Positions 1-9,498 of a DNA stretch of 64,000 nt are shown piece by piece. Under the pieces are notes generated by a model. That model was not told the origin of the DNA, made no database searches, and saw only the letters and a list, made by a program, of their open reading frames with translations. The stretch is from NCBI GenBank assembly GCA_030761205.1, contig JAULJL010000033.1:6145501-6209500 (forward strand), in the 5' to 3' direction. Position 1 is the first letter of the stretch. The number at the start of each line of letters is the position of its first letter. The translations under genes were made by a program, and so were the position numbers. The DNA is from Fremontodendron californicum. Taxonomy: Eukaryota > Streptophyta > Magnoliopsida > Malvales > Malvaceae.

Positions 1-1
1 G

Positions 2-3000
2 AAGGAAATTTTGGAAACCTTCCAGAAAGTAGAGGTGAACATTCCTTTACTAGATGCTATCAAGCAAGTGCCAAGATATGCCAAGTTCCTAAAAGAGTTG
101 TGCACATCTAAACGGAAGTTGAAATGGAATGAAAAGGTAAGTGTGGGGGAGAATGTGTCAGCTGTTCTTCAAAAGAAACTCCCACCTAAATGCAAGGATC
201 CAGGTATGTTTACCATTCCTTGTAAGATAGGCAACACCAGGTTTGAGCGTGCTATGCTAGATCTAGGGGCATCTATTAATGTCATGCCATATTCAATTTA
301 TGCTTCATTGAATCTAGGACCATTAGAGGAAACCGGTGTTATAATACAACTTGCTGACCGTTCTAACACTTATCCAAGAGGAGTTGTAGAAGACGTTCTT
401 GTACAGGTTAATGAATTGGTTTTTCCCGCTGACTTTTATGTTATTGAGATGGAAGATGAGATGTCTTCTAATCCCACACCTATTCTATTAGGGAGACCAT
501 TCTTGAAAACAGCAAGAACTAAAATAGATGTACATGATGGCACTTTAACTATGGAATTTGATGGTGAAATAATTCGCTTTAACATTTTTGAGGCCATGAG
601 ATATCCTAGTGATGTGCATTCTGTTTTTAATATTGATATAATTGACTCACTAGTGCAGCAAGCTTATGAGCTAGATGGTGAAGATAGTGTGGAAATAGTC
701 CTTAGCAACCATCTCGGAATGGGGAATGCTAAACTAGCCTTGAGTGACCATGTGGAAGGGGCACTAGAATCTTTACACTCGCTGCAACCTAAAGATGCAA
801 GGTTTGATGTTTCATTTATTGATTTGCCTTTATCTAATGAGAAACTTCTACCTTCCATTTTGCAGGCACCAACTTTAGAGTTGAAACCACTACCGAACCA
901 CTTGAAATATTTGTTCTTAGGGGAAAAGGACACACTACCTGTCATCATTGCCAAAGAGCTCACACCTTTGCAAGAAGAGCGACTTATCCGGGTGCTTAGA
1001 GAGCATAAAACAGCAATTGGTTGGACAATTGCCGATATCAAGGGAATAAGCCCATCCATGTGCATGCACCGGATTTTGTTAGAGGAAGTGTCTAAACCAA
1101 CAAGAGAAGCACAAAGAAGATTGAACCCTCCTATGATGGAGGTTGTGAAAAAGGAGATACTGAAGCTCCTAGATGTTGGAGTGATCTATCCTATCTCGGA
1201 TAGCAAATGGGTGAGCCCAGTCCAAGTGGTTCCAAAGAAATCAGGTGTAACGGTGGTAACAAATAATGAGAATGAACTTGTTCCTACTAGGATTCAAACA
1301 GGATGGCGAGTTTGTATTGATTATCGTAAACTTAATTCCACAACTCGCAAAGACCACTTTCCTTTACCTTTTATTGATCAAATGCTTGAAAGGTTAGCTG
1401 GCCATTCTCATTATTGTTTTCTTGATGGTTTTTCAGGTTATAATCAGATAGCCATTGCTCCGGAGGACCAAGAGAAAACAACATTCACATGTCCATTTGG
1501 TACTTTTGCATACCGGCGTATGCCATTTGGTCTTTGTAATGCACCAGCTACATTCCAAAGGTGTATGGTTAGCATATTTTCAGATTATGTAGAGAATATC
1601 ATAGAAGTGTTTATGGATGATTTTAGTGTCTATGGTGATTCTTTTGATAGATGTCTAGAGAACCTTACACTTGTACTTGAAAGATGCATGGAAACTAACC
1701 TTGTTTTGAATTGGGAAAAATGTCACTTTATGGTAGAACAAGGAATAGTTTTGGGCCATGTTATTTCTTCTAGAGGGATAGAGGTTGATAAGTCTAAAAT
1801 AGATATTATGCATTCTTTACCACCTCCCACAAATGTGAGAGAGGTTCGTTCTTTTCTTGGACATGCAGGTTTCTATAGGAGATTTATCAAAGACTTCTCA
1901 AAGATCACATTACCTCTTTGCAAGCTACTACAAAAAGATGTGGTTTTCCACTTTGATGATAAATGCAAAGAGGCGTTTGAAACATTGAAGGGACTCTTGA
2001 CATCAGCTCCTATCATCCAACCACCAGATTGGAATGTACCTTTTGAAATCATGTGTGATGCTAGTGACTATGCCATTGGAGCTGTTTTGGGCCAACGGGT
2101 TGGCAAAGCCTCACATGCCATTTATTATGCCTCAAGAACTCTTAATGATGCTCAATTGAACTATTCCACTACTGAAAAAGAACTTTTGGCTGTTGTATTT
2201 GCTTTAGAAAAATTTCGATCTTATTTAATTGGTACTAAAGTAATTGTATTTTCTGACCATGCAGCCCTTAAGTACTTACTCACTAAAAAGGAGGCCAAAC
2301 CAAGGTTGATTAGATGGATACTTCTCTTACAAGAGTTTGATTTGGAGATAAAAGATAAGAGAGGTAGTGACAACCTGGTTGCGAACCATCTTAGCCGTTT
2401 AGTTCATGAAGATGATGCACTACCCTTGAATGAGAACTTTCCGGATGAGCAACTTCTTTTTATAAGAACAACAACTCCTTGGTATGCTGATATTGTTAAT
2501 TACTTAGTTACCAAGAAGTTGCCACAAGAGTTGACACAAGCTCAAAGAAATAAGATCAAGAGTGATGCCAAATACTACATATGGGATGATCCTTACCTTT
2601 GGAAGCATTGCTCCGATCAGATTATAAGAAGGTGTGTACTCGAAACTGAATTTCAATCTATTCTCACCTTTTGTCACTCTTATGCATGTGGAGGACACTT
2701 TGGATCCAAAAGAACAGCCATGAAAGTTCTTGATTCTGGATTTTATTGGCCTACCATATTCAAAGATGCATACCTCTTTTGCAAGTCATGTGATCGTTGC
2801 CAAAGAACTGGTAACTTAGGTGCTAGAAATCAAATGCCTCAAACTCCAATACTTATTGTTGAAATTTTTGATGTATGGGGCATGGATTTCATGGGACCTT
2901 TTCCTCCTTCTTTTGGTAATCTTTATATTTTACTTGCCGTTGATTATGTTTCAAAGTGGGTGGAAGCAAAATCCACTAGGACTAATGACTCTAAAGTTGT

Positions 3001-3775
3001 TTCAGATTTTGTCAAGACTAACATCTTTGCTAGGTTTGGAACGCCAAAGGCCATAATCAGCGATAGAGGTACTCACTTTTGCAATAGGACTATGGAAGCA
3101 CTTTTGAGGAAGTATAACATCACACACAAGGTCTCCACCTCATATCATCCTCAAACTAGTGGGCAAGCTGAAGTGTCAAACCGAGAAGTTAAGTCCATCC
3201 TTGAAAAGACAGTTAATCCAAATAGGAAGGATTGGAGTTCACGACTTGATGATGCACTTTGGGCTTATAGGACAGCATATAAGACACCCATTGGTATGTC
3301 TCCTTATCGACTTGTTTATGGTAAGCCTTGTCATCTTCCGGTTGAATTGGAACATAAATCATATTGGGCTATCAAACAATGCAACATGGAGATGGATGAG
3401 ATAGGAAAGAAAAGAAAACTTGACCTACAAGAATTAGAGGAGATAAGGAATGATGCCTATCAGAATTCTAGGATTTACAAGGAAAAGACTAAGGCATTCC
3501 ATGACAAGATGATATCAAGAAAAGAATTTGTTGTTGGACAAAAAGTTCTTCTCTTCCATTCACGCCTTAAGTTATATCCAGGTAAGTTACGTTCTCGTTG
3601 GGTTGGACCTTTTGTTATTACTAATGTATTTACTCATGGTGCAGTTGAAATCCAAAGCCCAAAAACAGATAAGGCATTCAAAGTGAATGGTCATAGATTG
3701 AAGCCTTACTATGAGAACTTTCCAATACAAGATGTGGAGGAGTTTCCACTTTTTGAGCCAAAGTATGTTGAATAA
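2..3775 (+). CDS. pol: Athila-type Pol polyprotein: protease, reverse transcriptase, RNase H, integrase (5' partial)
   Basis: The frame is open from the first bases, so its start lies upstream; residues below are counted from base 11. The protease core is [13 protein letters not shown] with the catalytic Asp near residue 84. RT carries the FLDGFSGY motif and the FMDD catalytic box near 534-537. RNase H begins at [13 protein letters not shown] (Asp near 683), followed by a [15 protein letters not shown] helix and FSDHAAL. Integrase has an HHCC zinc site (His near 889, Cys 924/927/930... with CKSCDRC) and a D-D-35-E triad at about D959, D1018 and E1054. The C-terminal [11 protein letters not shown] segment follows. 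I see no stop or frameshift across 1254 codons, so this copy may encode active enzymes that copy RNA to DNA and integrate it. Without the left part I cannot tell if gag is intact. Confidence 0.93.
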   Translation, partial: KEILETFQKVEVNIPLLDAIKQVPRYAKFLKELCTSKRKLKWNEKVSVGENVSAVLQKKLPPKCKDPGMFTIPCKIGNTRFERAMLDLGASINVMPYSIYASLNLGPLEETGVIIQLADRSNTYPRGVVEDVLVQVNELVFPADFYVIEMEDEMSSNPTPILLGRPFLKTARTKIDVHDGTLTMEFDGEIIRFNIFEAMRYPSDVHSVFNIDIIDSLVQQAYELDGEDSVEIVLSNHLGMGNAKLALSDHVEGALESLHSLQPKDARFDVSFIDLPLSNEKLLPSILQAPTLELKPLPNHLKYLFLGEKDTLPVIIAKELTPLQEERLIRVLREHKTAIGWTIADIKGISPSMCMHRILLEEVSKPTREAQRRLNPPMMEVVKKEILKLLDVGVIYPISDSKWVSPVQVVPKKSGVTVVTNNENELVPTRIQTGWRVCIDYRKLNSTTRKDHFPLPFIDQMLERLAGHSHYCFLDGFSGYNQIAIAPEDQEKTTFTCPFGTFAYRRMPFGLCNAPATFQRCMVSIFSDYVENIIEVFMDDFSVYGDSFDRCLENLTLVLERCMETNLVLNWEKCHFMVEQGIVLGHVISSRGIEVDKSKIDIMHSLPPPTNVREVRSFLGHAGFYRRFIKDFSKITLPLCKLLQKDVVFHFDDKCKEAFETLKGLLTSAPIIQPPDWNVPFEIMCDASDYAIGAVLGQRVGKASHAIYYASRTLNDAQLNYSTTEKELLAVVFALEKFRSYLIGTKVIVFSDHAALKYLLTKKEAKPRLIRWILLLQEFDLEIKDKRGSDNLVANHLSRLVHEDDALPLNENFPDEQLLFIRTTTPWYADIVNYLVTKKLPQELTQAQRNKIKSDAKYYIWDDPYLWKHCSDQIIRRCVLETEFQSILTFCHSYACGGHFGSKRTAMKVLDSGFYWPTIFKDAYLFCKSCDRCQRTGNLGARNQMPQTPILIVEIFDVWGMDFMGPFPPSFGNLYILLAVDYVSKWVEAKSTRTNDSKVVSDFVKTNIFARFGTPKAIISDRGTHFCNRTMEALLRKYNITHKVSTSYHPQTSGQAEVSNREVKSILEKTVNPNRKDWSSRLDDALWAYRTAYKTPIGMSPYRLVYGKPCHLPVELEHKSYWAIKQCNMEMDEIGKKRKLDLQELEEIRNDAYQNSRIYKEKTKAFHDKMISRKEFVVGQKVLLFHSRLKLYPGKLRSRWVGPFVITNVFTHGAVEIQSPKTDKAFKVNGHRLKPYYENFPIQDVEEFPLFEPKYVE

Positions 3776-4109
3776 TAATGGCATGGATCTAAGTTAGGCT
3801 GAGGACAATAAACCAAGCGCTTCTTGGGAGGCAACCCAAAAGGATGGAGAGCATCTATTATATCAGATTTGCATATTCCTTACTCTCCATCATTCTATCT
3901 TTTATTGTTTTTCTTTTCTTTTGTTTAATAGTTCTTTTCTCTTACAAGATGTAAATATAATTTTTAATGTATTTTTTTAACCCCGGTTAAATGGCGGATA
4001 ACGGTACTCCGTGATTATTTAAATCGGTTCCATCAGCTACCCACAAAACTGATATTGTATATAAATTTCTCTTCCAATTTCTCTTTCATTTTTTTCATTT
4101 TTTTTCAGG
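3776..4109 (+). other. Post-pol spacer ending in a splice acceptor
   Basis: This stretch has no gene. Near 3812-3840 it contains the 'cttcttgggaggcaaccc' box typical of the region just after Athila pol. A related box survives in element C at about 21650-21680. The last 40 bases are almost pure pyrimidine and end in CAG (AG at 4107-4108) directly before G-ATG of the next frame. This is a textbook 3' splice site. Element D lacks this spacer exactly up to the AG, which suggests the site is used in vivo. Confidence 0.6.
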
Positions 4110-4646
4110 ATGGATGATATTCTCACAAGATTGCAGAAACGATTTCCTCCTTTTCCTCGAAATATTTTACTGAAGCTTTACCAAGTTCGACTTGAAAGAT
4201 TCAGAATGCTTATGCACAAAGGGATTCCTGACGACATACGTTGGATAATTGAAGCCAAGGTACGTGAAGATGAATATCTTCCTGTTTTGCATTTACCAGG
4301 TACAGGTAGAAGCACTTTTGCAAAGAAGCGACGAGCAAAGCGCATGAGTTCAAATTGCCACAAATGTGCACGATGGACGTGTAACGGTAAATGCCGTTCT
4401 ATTGGGATTCCGTCCTCTAATCGAGATGATAAAATTGAATTCATTAAGGATGGACTGAGTAAGGAGAATTTGGGTAATATCCAACTTTCTCTTGAGACGC
4501 ATCCTAGTGGAGACGTACAAAGAGAAATTCTTGATTTATGGCCGCAATTCCAAAGGGAATGGCAACATCTTGGGAATCTGATGTTAAAAGACCCTGTTTG
4601 CCAGCTTGTAAGAAAACTGGATGGGAAGCATATCCTCGACTCATAG
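4110..4646 (+). CDS. Basic Cys-cluster protein resembling carlavirus nucleic-acid-binding proteins
   Basis: The frame encodes 178 residues. The N-terminal third is helical-looking, with hydrophobic and basic residues. Residues about 66-75 read [17 protein letters not shown], a glycine/arginine turn followed by a basic run that could act as a nuclear localisation signal. A C-x2-C-x4-C-x3-C cluster ([13 protein letters not shown]) follows at once, then a hydrophilic FIKDGLS segment and a C-terminal tail. The order GxGRS, basic run, paired cysteines, Gly-Ile and FI-x2-G resembles the small Cys-rich nucleic-acid-binding proteins of carlaviruses and allexiviruses (Viral_NABP family), though the spacing between the cysteine pairs is much shorter. 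In that family the proteins bind nucleic acid and have been linked to silencing suppression and symptom severity; whether this one does is unknown. It sits in the env-like slot of the retroelement. A 3' splice site lies immediately upstream. A near-identical copy is at 59871-60407. Confidence 0.6.
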   Translation: MDDILTRLQKRFPPFPRNILLKLYQVRLERFRMLMHKGIPDDIRWIIEAKVREDEYLPVLHLPGTGRSTFAKKRRAKRMSSNCHKCARWTCNGKCRSIGIPSSNRDDKIEFIKDGLSKENLGNIQLSLETHPSGDVQREILDLWPQFQREWQHLGNLMLKDPVCQLVRKLDGKHILDS

Positions 4647-5007
4647 AAGGCGTTTAAGCCGTTTCTGGACGTAAAACCAGAGGAAGATGTGAGCCACAAT
4701 CACAACTACAATAAATGACTTCTCAGCTTTTGGTTTGATTTGCAATAACTTTATTTTGTTTTAATTTACGTGTTGTTCGATTTGTGTAATTATTCTCGTT
4801 TTTTTTATTTGTCTTTTACGGTTGATTTTTTCTTCTCTTTTTGATTTTCTTCCTGAAATCACGCAAAAATCTTTTGTTAGGTTAACATTTTCTTCTGACA
4901 GGTCAGATACACTTTCGGCGACATTATTACTCTTGTCTGATTCACTACTCAGTCCTCTATATATTACACCATGTACTCATTCTCTTTCAGGCACTCGAAA
5001 AAAAAAA
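4647..5007 (+). other. Spacer between Cys-cluster frame and LOG
   Basis: This stretch has no conserved coding frame. The frame upstream of LOG that starts at 4822 is not preserved in element D, where the A-run before the ATG differs in length. The spacer is T-rich and ends in a pyrimidine tract. It is 97-98% alike in D by eye. Confidence 0.5.
4958..4990 (+). promoter_or_regulatory. Candidate TATA box and 3' splice site ahead of LOG
   Basis: TATATAT at 4958-4964 lies about 45 bases before the LOG start codon. A pyrimidine tract ending in CAG (AG at 4989-4990) follows. Both are conserved at 60721-60727 and 60752-60753 in element D. LOG could therefore be read from a spliced genomic transcript, or from a short promoter of its own. 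The sequence alone does not decide. Confidence 0.35.
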
Positions 5008-5655
5008 ATGGAAAGTACTTCATCCCAGCGCATTAAAAAAATTTGTGTCTTTGGAGGTGCTTATCCAGGGAAAAATAACATATTCGCTGATGAAGCCATA
5101 AGAGTTGGAGTAATACTTGCCCAACAAAAGATCCACTTGATTTATGGAGGCGGTAGTACGGGTTTAATGGGAGCAGTCGCTACAGCAGCACACGCCGGAG
5201 GAAGTCCAGTTCTAGGAATCGTGCCAAAACTATTCACAAGTTTTTGTGGACCTACCGTGGGTAAGGAAATACAAGTCTGGAGTATCCCTGAACGGATGAC
5301 AATCATGTACCATTCTGCCGATGCATTCATTGCTTTACCAGGAGGTTTGGGTACATTGGAAGAAATAGCTTGCGTGGCTTCTTGGTCATCTTTGGTCACA
5401 AATAAGAAACCCATTGGTTTGCTTAATATTAATGGTTATTTTAGTAATTTGCTTTCATATTTAGATAATGCTGTGGAAAATGGATTCATGTTTTCAGAGG
5501 CAAGGAGAACCATAATTTCTGCTACAACCATTGAAGATTTACTCAAAAAGCTCCAAGCTTATGAGTGTTTATCTGCTACGGTTGTTTCGCAAACGCTCGG
5601 AAAAAGAAAAAGAGATATGGACGAGCAAGGAGTGGATTGCACTTTGTCTTTGTGA
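5008..5655 (+). CDS. LOG-like: Cytokinin riboside 5'-monophosphate phosphoribohydrolase (LOG family), intronless, retroelement-borne
   Basis: The frame encodes 215 residues, close to ordinary plant LOG proteins. LOG enzymes release active cytokinin bases from their riboside monophosphates in the cytosol and nucleus. Visible landmarks are the N-terminal Rossmann strand KICVFGGAYPG, the nucleotide loop YGGGSTGLMGAVA (about 47-59), the substrate Arg in SIPERM, the signature ALPGGLGTLEE (PGGxGTxxE, about 112-122), and LLNINGYFSNLLSYLDNAVENGF. The tail carries GKRKRD, a possible nuclear signal. Differences from typical plant LOGs are FGGAYPG for FCGSSxG and loss of the Lys after the conserved Arg, so activity is plausible but unproven. 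Plant LOG genes normally have several introns; this one has none, pointing to capture through an RNA. The start at 5008 is chosen because the upstream extension is not conserved. The copy at 60769-61416 differs at 11 bases. Confidence 0.9.
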   Translation: MESTSSQRIKKICVFGGAYPGKNNIFADEAIRVGVILAQQKIHLIYGGGSTGLMGAVATAAHAGGSPVLGIVPKLFTSFCGPTVGKEIQVWSIPERMTIMYHSADAFIALPGGLGTLEEIACVASWSSLVTNKKPIGLLNINGYFSNLLSYLDNAVENGFMFSEARRTIISATTIEDLLKKLQAYECLSATVVSQTLGKRKRDMDEQGVDCTLSL

Positions 5656-6064
5656 CATTATCTAACATTTTGCTTGTTGTGTCTCAGTTATAATAAGTGG
5701 TTAGCAACCTCTGCAGGTAATATCTCCTAAATTCTACCTTTAAAATTTGCCATTGGGGACAATGTCATATTTTAGTAGGGGGTAAGGGACATATTTTGCT
5801 AATTTAAAAAAAAAAAAAAAAAAATTTGTTGTGTTTTAAGCCATTTAGAAGTATTCATTCTGAACAAGGTCTGAGTAAGGGAGACTTGAGACACACCTTG
5901 TCAGTTTGATTTTAATCTTTTTATGTTTACTTGTTAATTTTTGTTTAGTATTTTAAGATTATTTAGGTTGCATGAGTTTGTTTTGTTTTGAGTCTTAGCT
6001 GTTCCTATTCTTATGTTATTAGTTCTTTTCTCTTACACATAATTCTTTCATTTGGGTTAATAGA

Positions 6065-6086
6065 CTTACATTGAGGACAATGTAAG
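6065..6086 (+). repeat. Perfect 9-bp hairpin directly before an internal polypurine-like motif
   Basis: The arms CTTACATTG and CAATGTAAG flank a 4-base AGGA loop. The hairpin is followed four bases later by AAGTGTGGGGG. The same hairpin and motif are at 21916-21937 in element C and 61788-61809 in D. Confidence 0.75.
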
Positions 6087-6146
6087 AATTAAGTGTGGGG
6101 GAATGATTTAGGATTTCTTTTATTTTGTCTATTTGTTTTTTTAGTC

Positions 6147-6179
<33 letters not shown>

Positions 6180-7643
6180 TTTTTGAGTTTTAGTTCCTTT
6201 TTAATACAATGATGAGATATGAATTGCATAAGTCTAAAACAGATTTATTAGTGAGAAGATTTTCATGAGAATTGAGCTTGATGTCAATTTTTTTTATGAG
6301 CCAATGTTAATATGATATGTTGATTGAGAAAGAAGCATGTTTAGACTTAATCTGACTTGTATAATCATCCTTGTGAGTTTTTGAGCCTATAATGATTGAT
6401 GCATTATACAAATCAATCTAATTTCTTTCTTGAGTGCTCTTATGATTACATGATTCTCTAGAACTTGCTTTGAACCGTTTGAGACTATATTGATACATGT
6501 GACAACATGAATATGATAGAGGCATTAGGATTATAACCAGAGCCAAACAGCCATCCATTATTAATGTTCTAAGAGAACATCCCCACTAGTGAGCCAATTT
6601 GAGCCTACATTAAATATGCTGTTTTATTGGTAACCACAACTTACACCTAGCCTAAATATACTTATATCCTTACCCTTGTTCTAAAGATGGATTATATATT
6701 TTGAAACATATTGCAAAAAACAAGGGATATTTTTAGTTGAAAATTTGGGTTAGAAACAAGAAATAAGTGTGGGGGGAAAAGAAAAGAAAAGTCAAGAGAA
6801 AAAGAAATGGAATACTGGCAAATACATTCCTAAGTAAAAAATATGAATCATCTCTTGAATTTGTGGAAAAAGAAAAAGATGTTACAAAGTTGTTTAGAAT
6901 GAAGAAAAGGCCCAACATGAATATTCGGCCTAGGTGACTATGTACTTGTAAAGAGTTTTGAGAAGTTTCTTTGTATGATCTTATTATGTCTCTAAACTTT
7001 ATGAACTCTTTGGAGCCTTTGTGATATCTTTATCCTTTTGTTATTCAACCACATTACAAACCCCTTGGCCCCATTACAACCTTGATTAAAGACCTCTTGA
7101 TTCATGAAGTTGTATGATCTAAATAGTGGAGAATAGGTGGACAAGCAAGAATATGGTAGAACGGTTTTCATGAGATTGATTGAGTGTAAACACTTCACCA
7201 CTACTTTAAAGAGTGAAAATCATGAGGGTATATCATGTGAGAAGTTGAGATTAAATTTGAACATGCACTATTTTGATTGAGATATGTTATGTTAATATTG
7301 GCTTAACTCAAACAATTTACATTCAAGCATGAATTTTTGTGAAATTCTTTAAGCTATTGATTAGTTTATAAGACTTGTTCAAAGATTGTCTCCAATTTGT
7401 ATTGAAAGGATTAGGAATAAATATTTTTAGTATATGTAGTTTATTTATATTTTAGTTTTTCAATGTTTGTGGGTATCGTTCTAGTAAACCCTCACGAGAC
7501 TAAACTCGTCCACTAGGGACACCTAGGGGTTTAAAGGCTTGTGTCACATGCTAAGTGCCACCGTGATTTCCTACGAAAGTGGATTAGATTAGATTTTCTT
7601 ATTTTATTTTTATTGAGTCGTTGCTAGGGACTAGCAACAATCT

Positions 7644-7656
7644 AAGTGTGGGGGTG
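7644..7656 (+). promoter_or_regulatory. Polypurine tract of element A
   Basis: AAGTGTGGGGGTG immediately precedes the LTR start TGATAACTCG at 7657. This is the expected site for plus-strand DNA priming. Confidence 0.85.
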
Positions 7657-9498
7657 TGATAACTCGTATAATTATATAGTTTTTAGTTATGTTTTATTAT
7701 TGTTTTGTGTCAAATACGAGTTATTATTGTTTAGTCTAATTGTGTTTATGATCTTTATGTATTTTGGTGTTTTTCACAAGTTTCTTTGAGTGATTTCAGA
7801 TTACTAGAATTAAGGGCAAATCCAGTTCAGTTCCAGTTCCGACACATTTTTCCATATCAGCTATATCTCGCGTTTCACTGAAGCAATAAGGCTGAAATTT
7901 GTAGCTGTGCAAAGCTAAGAGGCATATCTATCTTTTTCATGTTTTACACTTCTTGAAACGGAGTCGTTTTCCCTAGCGAAATTGACCATCAAGTTGGCTG
8001 ATGTGCAATGACGTCTGTGCTGACCTGTTTTCGTATTTTGCCCATATCTGCTTATCCACATCAGCAAATGAGCTGATTCCAACGGCTATGGATCCTTAAC
8101 TGATAGGGTAACATTTTTCTAGAAGACCATGTGATCAGATAAGGCCTGCAAAATTGACAAAATCGTCATGTATGACGAAAATTGTTAGAAAATGCACCCA
8201 CCTATTATACCTACCTTTGAAATTTGTAAAGCTTGTCTCTTGTCATTTAGCCCTCCAAAATGTGTATAAATAGAGGGCCTTGGGTGATTGTAAGGGATCA
8301 TATTGGAGATTGGTAGGATATTAGCCATTTTAACAAAATTCTCTAAGTTTTTTTCTTCTTTCTTTTCTCTAGTTTTCTTTTTCTTTAGAAAGAGCAAGAG
8401 GTTGGATAATTAATATTCTTCTTCTTCTTCTTTCTTTCTTTTATTTTCTTCTTAGATTCTATTTAATTTTATGTTTATAATGCCTATGCTAGGCTAAACT
8501 TCTATTTGGTTAAGGGTGATTTCAAAGCCCTAGACATGTTTTGTGATTGATTTTCAGATTCTATCTATCATTAATTTTCTATCAAAGTTGCTTATGTTCT
8601 TCTACAAGAATTGTTCATGATGTTGTCTTGATTTATTTAGGTGTACAACTAGATAGATCTTGATAATTATCTATTGCTAGTCTAGGAGTCTTGATCCGTG
8701 TAATTGTCTTGATTTCCTATTCATAAGTGGCAATTTGTGATTAATGATTATGGTCAAGTTTTCAATAATTGCAAAGTGGAACATAACCTAAGTTGAACAA
8801 TCCGAGCTTATGTGTTTGTTGCTTAGATCAACCTATCTTTCTCATCATAAAGCTGCCATTAAATTGAATTTAGAGAGCTTATTCTAGGTTGTTTAATGGT
8901 TAGAGATTAAATAGAGAGCTTGTTCTATTTAACGACAAACTAAGGAAAGATTGGGATAACAGAGCTTGTTGTTATCTACGGTTGTTAACTTTGATAGTTG
9001 GTTGATATTGATAGATCTGAAATTGATTCTTAATGATGTCTAGTGGTGGAGAATGAAACCTTAACCATATTTTTCATATTTGATTCTTCTTACTTACTTG
9101 TTTTCTTACTTTTCTAGTTTGCTTATTTTTAAAAGTATATTTATTTTTATTGGCTGGTTATACCGCCTAATTTGTATATTAACTTTGTTTTATTTTCATT
9201 GGCTGGTTATACCGCCTAATTTAGTATATATATTTTTATTGGCTGGTTATACCGCCTAATTTAGTATATATTTTTATTGGCTGGTTATACCGCCTTGCAT
9301 CTTATTCTTATTATTTACTTTAGTTTAAATCTGGCTTCAAAAACCCCTTTTCTTTTATTGTTCTTGAATTTAAGTTTTAAACTATTAACTTATAAACTAA
9401 AACCCAATCCCTGAGGACTCGACCCTTGCTAACTACTATACTTACAATTTATCTTTTTAGTGCAAGGTTAAATAAGATACACTCTTTTGGGTGCATCA
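7657..9498 (+). repeat. 3' LTR of element A (type 1, 1842 bp)
   Basis: The LTR runs from TGATAACTCG to GGGTGCATCA (TG...CA). It is homologous to both LTRs of element C. TATAAATAG at 8265-8273 is the likely promoter of the U3 part. The U5-side half holds four copies of a unit with the core GGCTGGTTATACCGCC (about 9149-9296). The first half is shared with the LTRs of elements B and D, but the sequence after about 8379 is not. Confidence 0.9.

Larger units (their letters stand above)
5656..7656 (+). other. Noncoding 3' region of element A
   Basis: The region has no gene. It is A/T-rich, with a (TTA)n microsatellite around 6144-6178. It is homologous to 21780-23500 in element C and to 61417-63373 in D. 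Three G-rich motifs of the form AAGTGTGGGGG occur at 6091-6101, 6765-6776 and 7644-7654; the last is the polypurine tract next to the LTR. Near 5750-5780 A has about 30 bases absent from D. Confidence 0.75.
1..9498 (+). mobile_element. Element A: Athila-type Ty3/gypsy retrotransposon carrying a LOG gene (5' part outside the window)
   Basis: The element contains, in order, the end of gag/protease, RT, RNase H, integrase, a post-pol spacer, a Cys-cluster frame, a LOG frame, a 2-kb noncoding 3' region with a polypurine tract, and a 3' LTR (7657-9498). The Athila assignment rests on the pol sequence and on relatives in this window whose primer-binding site matches the 3' end of tRNA-Asp. The 5' LTR, leader and most of gag lie to the left of the window. 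At its right edge the LTR ends in CA and abuts minus-strand pol of element B, so A probably inserted into B. Its 5-bp target duplication cannot be checked here because the left end is missing. Confidence 0.88.

Noticed and set aside
664..1065. Minus-strand frames opposite pol, gag and LOG
   Set aside because: Shadows of the coding strand without start context or recognisable motifs.
4110..4646. Env-like glycoprotein in the env slot
   Set aside because: No signal peptide, membrane span or glycosylation pattern; the protein is small and basic.
4822..5007. N-terminal extension of LOG from an upstream ATG
   Set aside because: Out of frame in element D because the A-run differs in length; it spans a splice acceptor and TATA-like sequence.
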